Positions 34,965 through 43,336 of a stretch of 64,000 bases of DNA are shown piece after piece. The DNA comes from JACCVG01 sp963790245. GTDB lineage: Bacteria > Actinomycetota > Thermoleophilia > Solirubrobacterales > Thermoleophilaceae. Positions within the stretch are counted from its first letter, which is position 1, and every line of letters starts with the position of its first letter. Both the position numbers and the translations under genes were made by a program. The stretch lies in NCBI GenBank assembly GCA_963790245.1, contig CAWBNP010000002.1, forward strand, positions 1,178,001-1,242,000, in the 5' to 3' direction. The notes under the pieces were generated by a model. It was not told the DNA's origin and did not search any database. It worked only from the letters and a program-made list of their open reading frames with translations.

Positions 34965-35885
34965 GTGGCACTGCTCCTCGTAGGCGTGATCATCGTCGCG
35001 TCGGTCGCCGCCGGGGTGTTCCTCGAGCTGCGCTTTGGCGAGCGCGCCGACCGGGCCTGCGGGCGGGTTCTCAACCTCCTGCTCTACGTCGTCGTCCCGC
35101 CCGTGATCTTCTTCAACATCGTCCACCTCGATTTCACGCTGGACATCGGCGTCGGGCTGCTGATCGGCCTGGTCGCCTCCGCACTGACAGGCGTGCTCGC
35201 GTGGTCCATCGGCCGCGCGCGTGGCTGGCCGCGCCCGGTGATCGGCACGGTGATCATCAGCTCGGTCGCCGGCAACACCGCCTACCTCGGCTACCCGTTC
35301 GCGGCGATCGCTCTCGGATCGGATGCGCTGCCCCAGGCCGTCGCCTACGACTCGCTGGTCGCGATCCCGGTGCTGATGGTCGGCTGCTTCGCAGTCGGCG
35401 CGGCGTTCGGCGAGTCCTCGGGCGAAACGGTCGGCGGACGGATCCGTGCCTTCTTCTTCCGCAACCCGATCCTGCCTGCGTTCGTGCTCGCGCTGCTCGC
35501 GCCCGCCTGGCTGGCGCCCCAGATCGCGGTGACGCTCTCGCAGGTGCTCGTCTTCGCCATGCTCCCCGTCGGCTTCATCGCAGTGGGGGTCTACCTCGCG
35601 GAGAGCTCGGCGGGCCGCTTCAGTATCCCGCGCCCCGACCTACGGATCGGTACGGCGGTCGCGCTCAAGCTGCTCATCCTCCCCGGGCTGATCGCGTTGA
35701 TCGCCCTCCCGCTGATCGTGATCCCCGAGGCCTACCTCGTCCAGGCCGCGATGCCCTCCGGCCTCAACACGCTGATCGTCGCCAACGCCTACGGCCTCGA
35801 CCGTCGGCTCGCCGCCGGGGCGATCGTCTGGAGCACCGGCGTCGTGCTGGTCGTGGCCGGCCTCCTAGCCGCCCTGACCGCTTAG
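34965..35885 (+). CDS. AEC-family (auxin efflux carrier-like) transporter
   Basis: This 306-residue membrane protein has about ten hydrophobic segments and the AEC family pattern: 'LLYVVVPPVIFFNIVHLDF' near 37-56, SVAGNTAYLGYPFA in the middle, and MPSGLNTLIVANAYG near the C-terminus, which is the second broken-helix motif. Members export organic acids or other anions. The last 4 bp (TTAG) overlap the stop of the convergent ferritin gene. Confidence 0.85.
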   Translation: MALLLVGVIIVASVAAGVFLELRFGERADRACGRVLNLLLYVVVPPVIFFNIVHLDFTLDIGVGLLIGLVASALTGVLAWSIGRARGWPRPVIGTVIISSVAGNTAYLGYPFAAIALGSDALPQAVAYDSLVAIPVLMVGCFAVGAAFGESSGETVGGRIRAFFFRNPILPAFVLALLAPAWLAPQIAVTLSQVLVFAMLPVGFIAVGVYLAESSAGRFSIPRPDLRIGTAVALKLLILPGLIALIALPLIVIPEAYLVQAAMPSGLNTLIVANAYGLDRRLAAGAIVWSTGVVLVVAGLLAALTA

Positions 35886-36418
35886 GCCCCTGGTCCTCCG
35901 GCTGCCTCCGGCGCCGTCGGGTCCTCGCTCGCGGCGCCCGGGTTCTCGCGCGCGATGTACTCCTCGAGGATCATCGGCTGGTCGCCGACCCGCTCGGCGA
36001 CGTCGAGCAGCTCGGATGCCGTCGCCTCCTCCTCGACCTGCTCCTTGAGGAACCACTGCATGAACTGCTCGCTGAGGAAGTCGCCCTCCTCGCGCGCGGT
36101 CTTGAAGAGCGCCGCGATCGCGGCCGAGACGCTGCGCTCCTGCTCGAGCGCCATCCGGATCGGGTCGATGAAATCGTCGAACTCGATCCGCGGCGCCTCG
36201 ATCGCGCCGAGCGTCACCGGCGCGTCGGTGTCGAGCAGGTACTTGATCATCATCAGCGCGTGGCCCCGCTCCTCGACGGCCTGGCGATAGAAGAAGCCGG
36301 CCAGCTGGGGGAGCGTTTGGGACTCGTAGTAGGCCGCCGCTGCGACGTACTGGTGCGAAGCCGCGAACTCGGCGGCGATCTGCCCGTTGAGGGCTTCCGT
36401 GAAGCGGGGAGCGGTCAT
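35882..36418 (-). CDS. Non-heme ferritin
   Basis: This 178-residue protein has ferritin-fold ferroxidase residues: Glu17 in AAEFAASHQYV, Glu/Glu/His in VEERGHALMM (about 49-56), Glu in LEQERSV, and Glu in LKEQVEEE. It stores iron as a 24-mer shell. The tail after about residue 155 is Pro/Ala/Gly-rich and unusual. A TAGGTT box lies 7 nt before the ATG. It shares a 4-bp stop overlap with the AEC gene. Confidence 0.9.
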   Translation of the reverse strand: MTAPRFTEALNGQIAAEFAASHQYVAAAAYYESQTLPQLAGFFYRQAVEERGHALMMIKYLLDTDAPVTLGAIEAPRIEFDDFIDPIRMALEQERSVSAAIAALFKTAREEGDFLSEQFMQWFLKEQVEEEATASELLDVAERVGDQPMILEEYIARENPGAASEDPTAPEAAGGPGA

Positions 36419-36425
36419 TGGCGCG

Positions 36426-36431
36426 AACCTA
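36426..36431 (-). promoter_or_regulatory. -10-like TAGGTT box, leaderless layout
   Basis: TAGGTT on the minus strand ends 7 nt before ATG 36418 of the ferritin gene. Confidence 0.45.
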
Positions 36432-36494
36432 GCAGGCCTTCCCGATGCCGCTCGAGGGGCGGACCTGTTCGCACCTGATCACCTCGCGCGCGGA

Positions 36495-36500
36495 TAACGT
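36495..36500 (+). promoter_or_regulatory. -10-like TAACGT box, leaderless layout
   Basis: TAACGT ends 7 nt before GTG 36508 (4 nt before GTG 36505) of the acyltransferase gene and lies inside the longer in-frame ORF beginning at 36445, arguing for the later start. Confidence 0.4.
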
Positions 36501-36507
36501 GCGCGTG

Positions 36508-37269
36508 GTGACCAACGAGCAGGCACACGCCTACGCGCGCGAGAAGGGCGTCTCGCGGCCGCTGTTCGCGGTCGTCAAGTTCTTCCTGCTGCCCTTCTTC
36601 CGGCTGTTCTTCCGGATGCACGTATCGGGCGCCGAGAACGTCCCGGCAGAGGGCGCGGTGATCATCGCCCCCAACCACAAGAGCTTCTGGGACTCGTTCT
36701 TCATCGGGCTCTGCGTCAAGCGCCACATCCGCTTCATGGGCAAGTCGGAGCTGTTCAAGAGCTGGCAGGGGCCGCTGATCGTGCGGCTCGGAGCCTTCCC
36801 GGTCCGCCGCGGAGAATCGGACGAGGATGCGCTTGAGACCGCGCGCACGATCCTGCGCCAGGGAGGGATGCTCGCGTTGTTCCCCGAGGGCACACGCGTG
36901 CGCGATCCCGAAGCGCTCGGTGATCCGCGGCGCGGCGCCGGCCGGCTCGCGATCGAGACCGGCGCGCCGATGGTCCCGGCGGCGATCACCGGGACCGAGA
37001 GCCTGTTCTTCGGCCCGCTTCCCAAGCCGCGCCGGGTCCAGGTGGCCTTCTCCAAGCCGATCGAGGTCGGCGATCTCCCGGCGACGCCGGCCGGTGCCGA
37101 GGAGCTCGTCGGCGAGACGGTCTGGCCGGAGGTCGAGACGGAGTACCGGCGACTACGCTCGCGGCCTGGACTGATCGCCGCTGGGGTCGCCGCGCTCGGC
37201 CTCGGCGCCGGGCTCGCGGTCAAGAGCCGCCGCGGCTCGCGCAGGCGCAGCAAGCTGCGCTGGAAGTAG
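36508..37269 (+). CDS. 1-acylglycerol-3-phosphate acyltransferase (PlsC family)
   Basis: The start is set at GTG 36508 (253 residues); ATG 36445 is the longest alternative. The N-terminal hydrophobic segment (FFLLPFFRLFFRM) anchors it to the membrane. PlsC motifs: block I NHKSFWDSFF (NHxxxxD), block III LFPEGTRVRDP, and block IV 'GAPMVPAAITG'. It acylates lysophosphatidate or a related acceptor in phospholipid synthesis. The C-terminus has a second hydrophobic stretch and a basic tail. Confidence 0.88.
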   Translation: MTNEQAHAYAREKGVSRPLFAVVKFFLLPFFRLFFRMHVSGAENVPAEGAVIIAPNHKSFWDSFFIGLCVKRHIRFMGKSELFKSWQGPLIVRLGAFPVRRGESDEDALETARTILRQGGMLALFPEGTRVRDPEALGDPRRGAGRLAIETGAPMVPAAITGTESLFFGPLPKPRRVQVAFSKPIEVGDLPATPAGAEELVGETVWPEVETEYRRLRSRPGLIAAGVAALGLGAGLAVKSRRGSRRRSKLRWK

Positions 37270-37292
37270 CCGGCGGCGAACCCCGCACCTGA

Positions 37293-37322
37293 TTGACAAG
37301 GCGGTTCGCTCTGACCTAGCTT
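37293..37322 (+). promoter_or_regulatory. Sigma70-type promoter TTGACA-N18-TAGCTT
   Basis: A perfect -35 TTGACA (37293-37298) is separated by 18 bp from TAGCTT (37317-37322), which ends 6 nt before ATG 37329. This is the clearest complete housekeeping promoter in the window and would give a leaderless transcript for the small ORF and the ROK gene. Confidence 0.65.
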
Positions 37323-37328
37323 TCGGCG

Positions 37329-37466
37329 ATGAGGATCCCGCCCGCGAAGATCGGCCTGGCTGCGCTCGTGACGATCGCTGCGATGGCGGCCCGGACGAGG
37401 ATCGCGAGCGAAGTTGCGAGAAGACCGTTAGCGTTCCTTGAGATGACTGACCCCACGGGCATCTGA
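37329..37466 (+). CDS. 45-codon leader ORF coupled to ROK kinase gene
   Basis: ATG 37329 to TGA 37466 encodes 45 residues with a short hydrophobic stretch (IGLAALVTIAAMAA, 8-21) and a basic middle (RTRIASEVARR). It begins 6 nt after a strong promoter box, and its stop overlaps the ROK ATG as TGATG. The layout implies that ribosomes translating this peptide deliver initiation to the ROK gene, which itself has no clear ribosome-binding site. It may be a regulatory leader peptide or only a coupling device; no homologue is claimed. Confidence 0.5.
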   Translation: MRIPPAKIGLAALVTIAAMAARTRIASEVARRPLAFLEMTDPTGI

Positions 37467-38461
37467 TGGTTCGCATCGGCGGCATCGATCTCGGCGGCAC
37501 GAAGATCCAGGCCGTCGTCGTCGACGAAGGTCACACGGTTCTCGGCCAGAGCCGTCGCGAGACACCACGCAAGGGCGGCCCGGAGGCCGTCGCGGCCGAG
37601 ATGGCCGAGACGATGCGCGCCGCCTGCGAGGCCGCCGAGGTCGACACCGACTCGCTGCGCGGCGTAGGTGTCGGAGCCCCGGGCGCGATCGATGTCGACG
37701 CGGGCACCGTTGCGCGCGCGGGCAACCTGACCGACTGGGATGACCCGTACCCGCTCGGCGACGCGCTGACCGAGCGGCTCGGCACCTCCGTCGCGCTCGG
37801 CAACGACGTCAACGTCGCGGTTCAGGCCGAGTTCGACCTCGGGGCCGCGCGCGAGGTCTCCTCGCTACTCGGTGTCTTCTGGGGAACCGGCGTCGGCGGC
37901 GGTATCGTCCTCGACGGCGAGATGTGGGTCGGCCGCGGCGCCGCGGCCGAGATCGGTCACATGGTCGTCAAGCCCGGCGGCCGCCGCTGCCCTTGCGGGC
38001 GCCGTGGCTGCATGGAGGCTTACGCGGGCCGCGGGGCGATGGAGCTGCGGGCCCGCAAGCTCGTCAAGTCCAACCACAAGACCAGCCTCTTCAAGGTGAT
38101 GGAGCAGCGCCACAAGGAGCGACTCGCCTCGAGCGTCTGGGACATCGCGCTCAAGGACGGCGACCGGATGGCAACGCGGCTGATCGACGAGGCGGTCCAG
38201 GCGATCGGCGTCGCGACGGCGTCGGCGGTCAACCTGCTCGACGTCGAGATGGTCGTGATCGGTGGCGGCCTCGGGATCCGGCTCGGCGCGCCGTACGCCA
38301 AGCGGATCGAAGAGGCGATGCTCCCCAGCCTGTTCGTCTCGAGCCGCCCGCCCGCGGTGCGCGTAGCCGCGCTCGGCGACCTCGGCGGGGCGGTCGGCGC
38401 TTCGCTGCTGATCTCGGCCGAGCCCGCCGGCCGCAGGCGCGGCCTGCTCAGCCGCGCCTGA
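37466..38461 (+). CDS. ROK-family sugar kinase (glucokinase-like)
   Basis: This 331-residue protein has ASKHA-fold motifs: GGIDLGGTKIQAVVVD (ATP phosphate 1), GVGVGAPGAID, and 'LLGVFWGTGVGGGIVLDG'. The ROK Zn motif is present as the His in EIGHMVV followed by CPCGRRGC. The Asp of GNDVN is the catalytic base. No N-terminal HTH, so it is a kinase, not a NagC-type repressor; glucose or N-acetyl-sugars are plausible substrates. Confidence 0.9.
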   Translation: MVRIGGIDLGGTKIQAVVVDEGHTVLGQSRRETPRKGGPEAVAAEMAETMRAACEAAEVDTDSLRGVGVGAPGAIDVDAGTVARAGNLTDWDDPYPLGDALTERLGTSVALGNDVNVAVQAEFDLGAAREVSSLLGVFWGTGVGGGIVLDGEMWVGRGAAAEIGHMVVKPGGRRCPCGRRGCMEAYAGRGAMELRARKLVKSNHKTSLFKVMEQRHKERLASSVWDIALKDGDRMATRLIDEAVQAIGVATASAVNLLDVEMVVIGGGLGIRLGAPYAKRIEEAMLPSLFVSSRPPAVRVAALGDLGGAVGASLLISAEPAGRRRGLLSRA

Positions 38462-38519
38462 CTGCAAGCTCTCGCCCAACTGCCGCCGGGCGGCGGCGGT
38501 CCTGTTTCTATGTCAGGCG

Positions 38520-39332
38520 ATGAGCAAGTTCACCGCATCCCTGGTCGGCGCGATCGTGATCACGCTCCCTCTCGCGGCGACGGCGCCGACCGCGCTCGCC
38601 AAGCGCCCTCAGGGGATCAACGTCTCGCAGGCCCAGAAGGAGATCGACTGGAAGCTCGTCGCCGACAAGTCGCGCTTCGAGTTCGCCTACCTGCGCGCCA
38701 GCGAGGGGATCTCGGGTGTCGACAAGTTCTACGAGCGCAACGCCAAGGAGGCGCCCAGGGCGGGGATCAGGGTCGGCGCCTTCCACCGCATGTATTCGGA
38801 CGGCAGCAGCGACAAGAAGCAGGCCGAGGACGCGCGCGATGAAGCCCGCCTGTTCATCAAGACGGTCGGCCGGCCCGGCAGGAACGACCTCGTCCCGATG
38901 CTCGGAGTCGACCCGCCGTTCGGGCCGCTCGATTCCAAGCAGGTGATCGCCTGGGTCAAGGTCTGGATGAACCGTGTCGAGCAGAAGATGGACGTGCGGC
39001 CCGGGATCTACACGAGCCAGCCGATCTGGATCACCTCACTCCAGAACAACACTTACTTCTCCAACCGGGCGCATCCGCTCTGGATCGCCAGCCGTGATGT
39101 CGCAAAGCCGCTCGTGCCGGCCGATGACTGGTCAAAGCAGGGCTGGACGGTCTGGCAGAAGACGATCGGCGATGTCCAGGGGGTCGGCAAGGCGATCAAC
39201 AAGAACGTCCTGACCTACCGCAGCGTGCGCAACCTGACCGTCGGGCAGCAGCGCAAGCGCCAGCCACAGGTCGAGCGCAAGATCCGCCGTGAGCGGCGCG
39301 AAGCGGAAAGAGACAGAGACAGGGAGAAGTAG
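38520..39332 (+). CDS. Secreted GH25-fold (lysozyme-like) protein with altered active site
   Basis: This 270-residue protein has a signal peptide (about 1-27, ending TALAK) and a GH25 barrel: QGINVSQAQKEIDW (31-44), FAYLRASEG (55-63), GIRVGAFHR, PGIYTSQPIW and WTVWQKTIGD. Several acidic positions that are catalytic in GH25 muramidases differ: GxDVS has Asn34, the LDxE motif reads LGVD (128-131), and the late Asp is replaced (INKN near 216-219). The C-terminal 35 residues are highly charged and coil-like. It may bind peptidoglycan without cutting it, or be a weakened hydrolase. Confidence 0.78.
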   Translation: MSKFTASLVGAIVITLPLAATAPTALAKRPQGINVSQAQKEIDWKLVADKSRFEFAYLRASEGISGVDKFYERNAKEAPRAGIRVGAFHRMYSDGSSDKKQAEDARDEARLFIKTVGRPGRNDLVPMLGVDPPFGPLDSKQVIAWVKVWMNRVEQKMDVRPGIYTSQPIWITSLQNNTYFSNRAHPLWIASRDVAKPLVPADDWSKQGWTVWQKTIGDVQGVGKAINKNVLTYRSVRNLTVGQQRKRQPQVERKIRRERREAERDRDREK

Positions 39333-39358
39333 CCCGCGGCCGGCGCGCTGGGACCGGT

Positions 39359-39364
39359 TACGAT
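39359..39364 (+). promoter_or_regulatory. -10-like TACGAT box, leaderless layout
   Basis: TACGAT ends 9 nt before ATG 39374 of the DUF445 gene. Confidence 0.45.
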
Positions 39365-39373
39365 CGCGGCGCC

Positions 39374-40645
39374 ATGCCCGACGACCTGCTCCACGCGATC
39401 ACGATCCCGCTATTCACGGGCGGGATCGGTTGGCTCACCAACTGGAGCGGCGTCCTGATGCTGTTCTACCCGGTCACCTATAAAGGCGTCCGGCTGCCCG
39501 GCCTCTCGACGTTCGCCGCCATCCTGCCGCGCAAGATCCAGCAGATCCCGGGGATCATGCAGGGCGGGCTCGGATGGCAGGGCATCATCCCCTCGCGCGC
39601 GGCGAAGATGGGATCGATCGCCGTCGACAAGGGAATCTCCAAGGTCGGCAGCGTGTCCGAGTTCTACAAGGAGCTCGAGCCCGGCAAGATCGCCGAGCAC
39701 ATCCTCGCCTCCTCCCAGGGCGACATGCGCGACCTCGTCGAGCGGATCATGCAGCGCGAGCACCCCGACCTCTGGAACGACCTTCCGCCAGGAGTCAGGG
39801 AGGCGGTCCACGAACGTGTTCAGCAGCAGCTGCCCGACATCGTCCACGAGGTCACCGACGAGCTCGGCGAGTATGTGGATCAGCTGCTCGATCTCAAGCT
39901 GATGGTGATTCGCTACATCGAGGCCGACCCCAAGCTGATCAACCGCATTTTTCTCGAGGTCGGGCGCAAGGAACTCAAGCTGATGGTCAACCTCGGCTTC
40001 TGGATCGGCCTGACGCTCGGCATCCCGCTCGTCTTCGTGATCGAACTGGTCCCGCTCTGGTGGGTGCTGCCGGTCGGCGGAGTGATCATCGGCTACGTGA
40101 CCAACTGGATCGGCCTCTGGGTGATCTTCGAGCCGATCGAGCCACGCTTCATCGGGCGGTTCAAGGTCCACGGGCTGTTCCTGCGCCGCCAGCCCGAAGT
40201 CGCCGAGGTCTACTCCGACATCATCGCCAACGACATCGTCACGCTCTCGCACATGGGCGAGGAGCTGTTGCAGGGTCCGCGCTCGGATCGCACCCGCCAG
40301 ATGATCGAGACCGCGCTGCGTCCGGCGGTCGATCGCGCGGTCGGGCCCGCGCGCGGCGCGGTACGCGTAGCGATGGGCGCGCGCGAATATGACGCGATCC
40401 GCGATTCGGTCGCCGTCGAGGCCGTCAGCTACACGATGACCCCGCTTTCGGATCCCGGCTTCAACGCGACCCAGAGCGGCGCGATCCAGAGGCTTATCGC
40501 CGAGCGGATCGCGGAGCTGCCGTCGGCCGACTTCTCCGAGATGCTGCGCTCGGCGATCAAGGAGGACGAGTGGCTGTTGCTGCTGCACGGCGCCGTACTC
40601 GGCTTCGGCGCCGGGCTCGTCCACCTCGCGATCTTCGGGGTCTAG
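39374..40645 (+). CDS. DUF445 family membrane protein
   Basis: This 423-residue protein has an N-terminal 'FTGGIGWLTNWSGVLMLF' and a repeat of the same pattern late in the sequence ('GGVIIGYVTNWIGLWVIF' at about 238-255), the TNW hallmark of the DUF445 family. Between them is a long amphipathic helical region (about 60-200). The C-terminus ends in a membrane helix. The family's function is unknown, with suggested roles in envelope organisation. The next gene starts 4 bp after its stop. Confidence 0.85.
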   Translation: MPDDLLHAITIPLFTGGIGWLTNWSGVLMLFYPVTYKGVRLPGLSTFAAILPRKIQQIPGIMQGGLGWQGIIPSRAAKMGSIAVDKGISKVGSVSEFYKELEPGKIAEHILASSQGDMRDLVERIMQREHPDLWNDLPPGVREAVHERVQQQLPDIVHEVTDELGEYVDQLLDLKLMVIRYIEADPKLINRIFLEVGRKELKLMVNLGFWIGLTLGIPLVFVIELVPLWWVLPVGGVIIGYVTNWIGLWVIFEPIEPRFIGRFKVHGLFLRRQPEVAEVYSDIIANDIVTLSHMGEELLQGPRSDRTRQMIETALRPAVDRAVGPARGAVRVAMGAREYDAIRDSVAVEAVSYTMTPLSDPGFNATQSGAIQRLIAERIAELPSADFSEMLRSAIKEDEWLLLLHGAVLGFGAGLVHLAIFGV

Positions 40646-40649
40646 GCAG

Positions 40650-41423
40650 ATGATCTCGGCCACGGTCTTCGGCGCCGGCCTGGCGGCAGGGGCGGCAGTC
40701 ATGGCACTCGCTTGGATCGCGAGCCTCATCCGTCGCGACGCCTCGCTCGCCGACATCGCCTGGGGACCCGCGCTCGCCGCAATCGCCTGGGCGGCCTACG
40801 CGGCCGGCGGCAAGCCGGAGGTCTCGCTCCCGGTCGCGGCCGTGATCACCTTCTGGGCGGCCCGGCTCGCCGCGCACATCGCGCTGCGGCACACGGGCGA
40901 GGACAGGCGCTATGTCGCGATGCGCGAGCGACATGGCGCGAGCTTCCCGCTGCGCAGCCTGGTCACCGTCTTCCTCGTACAGGCCGTCGTCGCCTGGCTC
41001 GTAGCGCTACCGATCCTCGCTCTGGCGAGCACCGCGCCGGAGCCCCAGCCGCTGCTGATCATCGGTCTGCTGATCGCGCTCGCGGGCCTCGCGACCGAGA
41101 CGGTCGCCGACCTCCAGCTGACGCGCTTCCGGATGGCGGACCCCGGCCCGGACACGGTGCTCGACACGGGCCTCTGGCACTACTCGCGACACCCCAATTA
41201 CTTCGGCGATGCGCTGTTCTGGTGGGGAATCTGGATCGCGGTCGTGATCGCCGCGCCCGGGCTCTGGTGGACGGTGGCGGGTCCGGTCCTGATGACCTTC
41301 TTCCTGTTGCGCGTGTCCGGGGTCGCCCTGCTCGAGCGCTCGATCGGCGAGCGCCGGCCCGCCTACCGCGAGTACATCGAGCGCACCAGCGCGTTCGTGC
41401 CGCTGCCGCCCCGCAAGGGCTAG
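40650..41423 (+). CDS. DUF1295 membrane protein (steroid 5-alpha-reductase/ICMT-like)
   Basis: This 257-residue protein has about six membrane helices and the C-terminal motif 'DTGLWHYSRHPNYFGDALFWWG', typical of the DUF1295/ICMT-like family that uses NADPH or SAM to modify lipids. The N-terminal DASLADIAWGP matches DUF1295. It is 4 bp downstream of the DUF445 gene, so co-transcribed. The 3' stop overlaps the convergent cupin gene by 4 bp (CTAG). Confidence 0.87.
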   Translation: MISATVFGAGLAAGAAVMALAWIASLIRRDASLADIAWGPALAAIAWAAYAAGGKPEVSLPVAAVITFWAARLAAHIALRHTGEDRRYVAMRERHGASFPLRSLVTVFLVQAVVAWLVALPILALASTAPEPQPLLIIGLLIALAGLATETVADLQLTRFRMADPGPDTVLDTGLWHYSRHPNYFGDALFWWGIWIAVVIAAPGLWWTVAGPVLMTFFLLRVSGVALLERSIGERRPAYREYIERTSAFVPLPPRKG

Positions 41424-41785
41424 TCGCCCGTCAGGACCGTGTCCTCGTCGCTGTAGGGCGGTGAGCAACAACACAGGAGCGTCAGCGGGCGACCGGCCGC
41501 GGCCCAGAGCTTGTGCTTGACGCCGGGCGGGATCACCACGAGATCGCCGGGCGCGACTTCGGCCTCGTGATCGCCGACGCGCACGACTCCGGCGCCGCCG
41601 GTGAAGTAGTAGATCTCCTCCGAGCTGCGGTGGAAATGCTCTGCGGTAGATCCGCCGCCGGGTACCTCGGCCTCGGCGAGGCTCTGCGTCCGCACGGCGC
41701 TCGAGCTCGGATGGGCGAGTTCGCGCACCAGCGAGCCGTCGAGGGTCTCAAAGCGCGGGCGCTCAGTGGTCTTGACGAGGTCCAT
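41420..41785 (-). CDS. Small cupin-domain protein
   Basis: This 121-residue protein has one cupin barrel with motif 1 around 'STAEHFHRSSEEIYYFTGG' and motif 2 'GDLVVIPPGVKHKLW'. The metal-binding His and Glu residues (HFH, E, H) are present. A trailing LLCCCSPPYSDEDT contains three cysteines in a row, which is uncommon. It could be a small isomerase, dioxygenase or sensor; no partner is evident. Confidence 0.85.
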   Translation of the reverse strand: MDLVKTTERPRFETLDGSLVRELAHPSSSAVRTQSLAEAEVPGGGSTAEHFHRSSEEIYYFTGGAGVVRVGDHEAEVAPGDLVVIPPGVKHKLWAAAGRPLTLLCCCSPPYSDEDTVLTGD

Positions 41786-41827
41786 GACCGGCAGTCTCGC
41801 AACTGTCGGTTATGCGAGCATCGCGCC

Positions 41828-43324
41828 GTGCCGACCGATCCCAACGCCCCTGTGGTCGTCGGCATCGGCGAGTTGATCCGCGGCCCGGAGACGACCCCGG
41901 CCGATCTGACAGAACCCGCCGAGATGATGGCCGAGGTCCTGCGGATAGCCGCCGAGGATGCCGGTCCGGGTGACCGGCTCCTGCGGCTGGCGGGGGTCGT
42001 GGCCGGGGTTCCCACGATCGCGTGGGGCGACGGCGATCCGGCGCGTCGGGTGAGTGACCTGCTCGGACTCGAAGGCGTACCGACCATGCGCTCCTCGATG
42101 CAGGGCGGCAACGGGCCGCAGCTGCTCGTCAACCGGCTCGCCGAGCGGATCCAGGCAGGCGAACTCGACGTGGCCCTGATCTGCGGCGCCGAGGCGATCC
42201 GATCGGTCGCGACGGCAGGCAAGTCGGGCATCGAGCTGGGCTGGCCCGCGCCCGACTCCGAGCGCGCCGCAGACGAAGTCCTCGAGCCCTCACGCGCCGG
42301 CGGCAGCGAGGGCGAGGCCGCCGTCGCGATGATCGCCCCGCTGATGGCCTACCCGCTGATCGAGAACGCGATCCGGGCGGCCTCGGGCCGGACCGTCGCC
42401 GAACAACAGCTGCGGATCGCGTCGCTCTGGTCGCGGTTCAGCGCGGTCGCGGAACGGAACCCATACGCATGGACGCCGCAGCGCTACGCACCCGGCGAGC
42501 TGGCCGAACCCTCGGCCGAGAACCGGCGTGTCAGCTTCCCCTACACAAAGCTCTTGAACGCCAACATCCAGGTCGACCAAGCGGCCGGCCTGATCCTCTG
42601 CTCGGCGGCCATCGCAACCGAGCTGGGGATCGACCGGGAGCGGTGGGTGTTCGTCCACGCGGGCGCGCAGGCGACCGATGTCTGGAACCTCTCCGAGCGC
42701 CCGTCGCTTGCAACGTCGCTCGCGATCGAAGCCTGCGGTCGCGCGCTCTACGAGCACACGGGCGCAGGGCCCGACGATCTGCGCCGGATCGATCTCTACT
42801 CGTGCTTCCCGGCGGCGGTCGAGCTCGCGGCCGATGCGCTCGGTCTGCCGCTCGACGACCCTTCGCGGCCGTTGACCGAGACCGGCGGGTTGACCTTCTT
42901 CGGCGGACCGGGCAACAACTACGCGACTCACGCGATCGCCGCCGTCTGTCGCGCGCTGCGCGCCGGCGAGCCCGGCGAGCTCGGACTGGCGACGGCACTC
43001 GGCTGGTACGCGACCAAGCACGCGCTCGGGATCTACGGAACCGCTCCCCCGGCCAGGCGGTTCGCAGCCCACTCGCCCGAGGTCGACCAGACGATTCGGC
43101 CAGTCGCCGAGCCGGCGGAGGCCGAGGGCCGCGCCGAGACCTGCACCGTGATCTACGACCGCGACGGCTCGTCGAGCTACGGGATCCTGTTCGCACTGCT
43201 CGACGACGGTCGCCGCGCGCTCGCCCAGACCACGGACCCGGACACGATGGAGCAGATGACGAGCGACCGGTTCCTGGGTTCGACCGTCCGGCTCGACGCC
43301 GACCGCGGCTTCACGCCCGGCTGA
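41828..43324 (+). CDS. Thiolase-fold acetyl-CoA acetyltransferase-like protein
   Basis: The start is GTG 41828 (498 residues); the frame is open upstream but runs through the divergent cupin. It has the thiolase fold of the PRK08257/SCP-x-like group: 'VPTMRSSMQGGNGPQLLVNR' where classical thiolases have the nucleophilic Cys, a later Cys in LYSCFPAAVE, and the GGLTFFGGPGNNYATHAIA loop with the base His. The C-terminal 90 residues form an extra beta-rich domain. It may condense or cleave acyl-CoA, but the missing N-terminal Cys makes the activity uncertain. Confidence 0.83.
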   Translation: MPTDPNAPVVVGIGELIRGPETTPADLTEPAEMMAEVLRIAAEDAGPGDRLLRLAGVVAGVPTIAWGDGDPARRVSDLLGLEGVPTMRSSMQGGNGPQLLVNRLAERIQAGELDVALICGAEAIRSVATAGKSGIELGWPAPDSERAADEVLEPSRAGGSEGEAAVAMIAPLMAYPLIENAIRAASGRTVAEQQLRIASLWSRFSAVAERNPYAWTPQRYAPGELAEPSAENRRVSFPYTKLLNANIQVDQAAGLILCSAAIATELGIDRERWVFVHAGAQATDVWNLSERPSLATSLAIEACGRALYEHTGAGPDDLRRIDLYSCFPAAVELAADALGLPLDDPSRPLTETGGLTFFGGPGNNYATHAIAAVCRALRAGEPGELGLATALGWYATKHALGIYGTAPPARRFAAHSPEVDQTIRPVAEPAEAEGRAETCTVIYDRDGSSSYGILFALLDDGRRALAQTTDPDTMEQMTSDRFLGSTVRLDADRGFTPG

Positions 43325-43336
43325 GCGCGAGGCCGG

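Noticed and set aside
39410..40756. Minus-strand ORF of 448 codons opposite the DUF445 gene
   Set aside because: Acidic shadow translation (Asp/Glu/His-rich) of a membrane protein gene.
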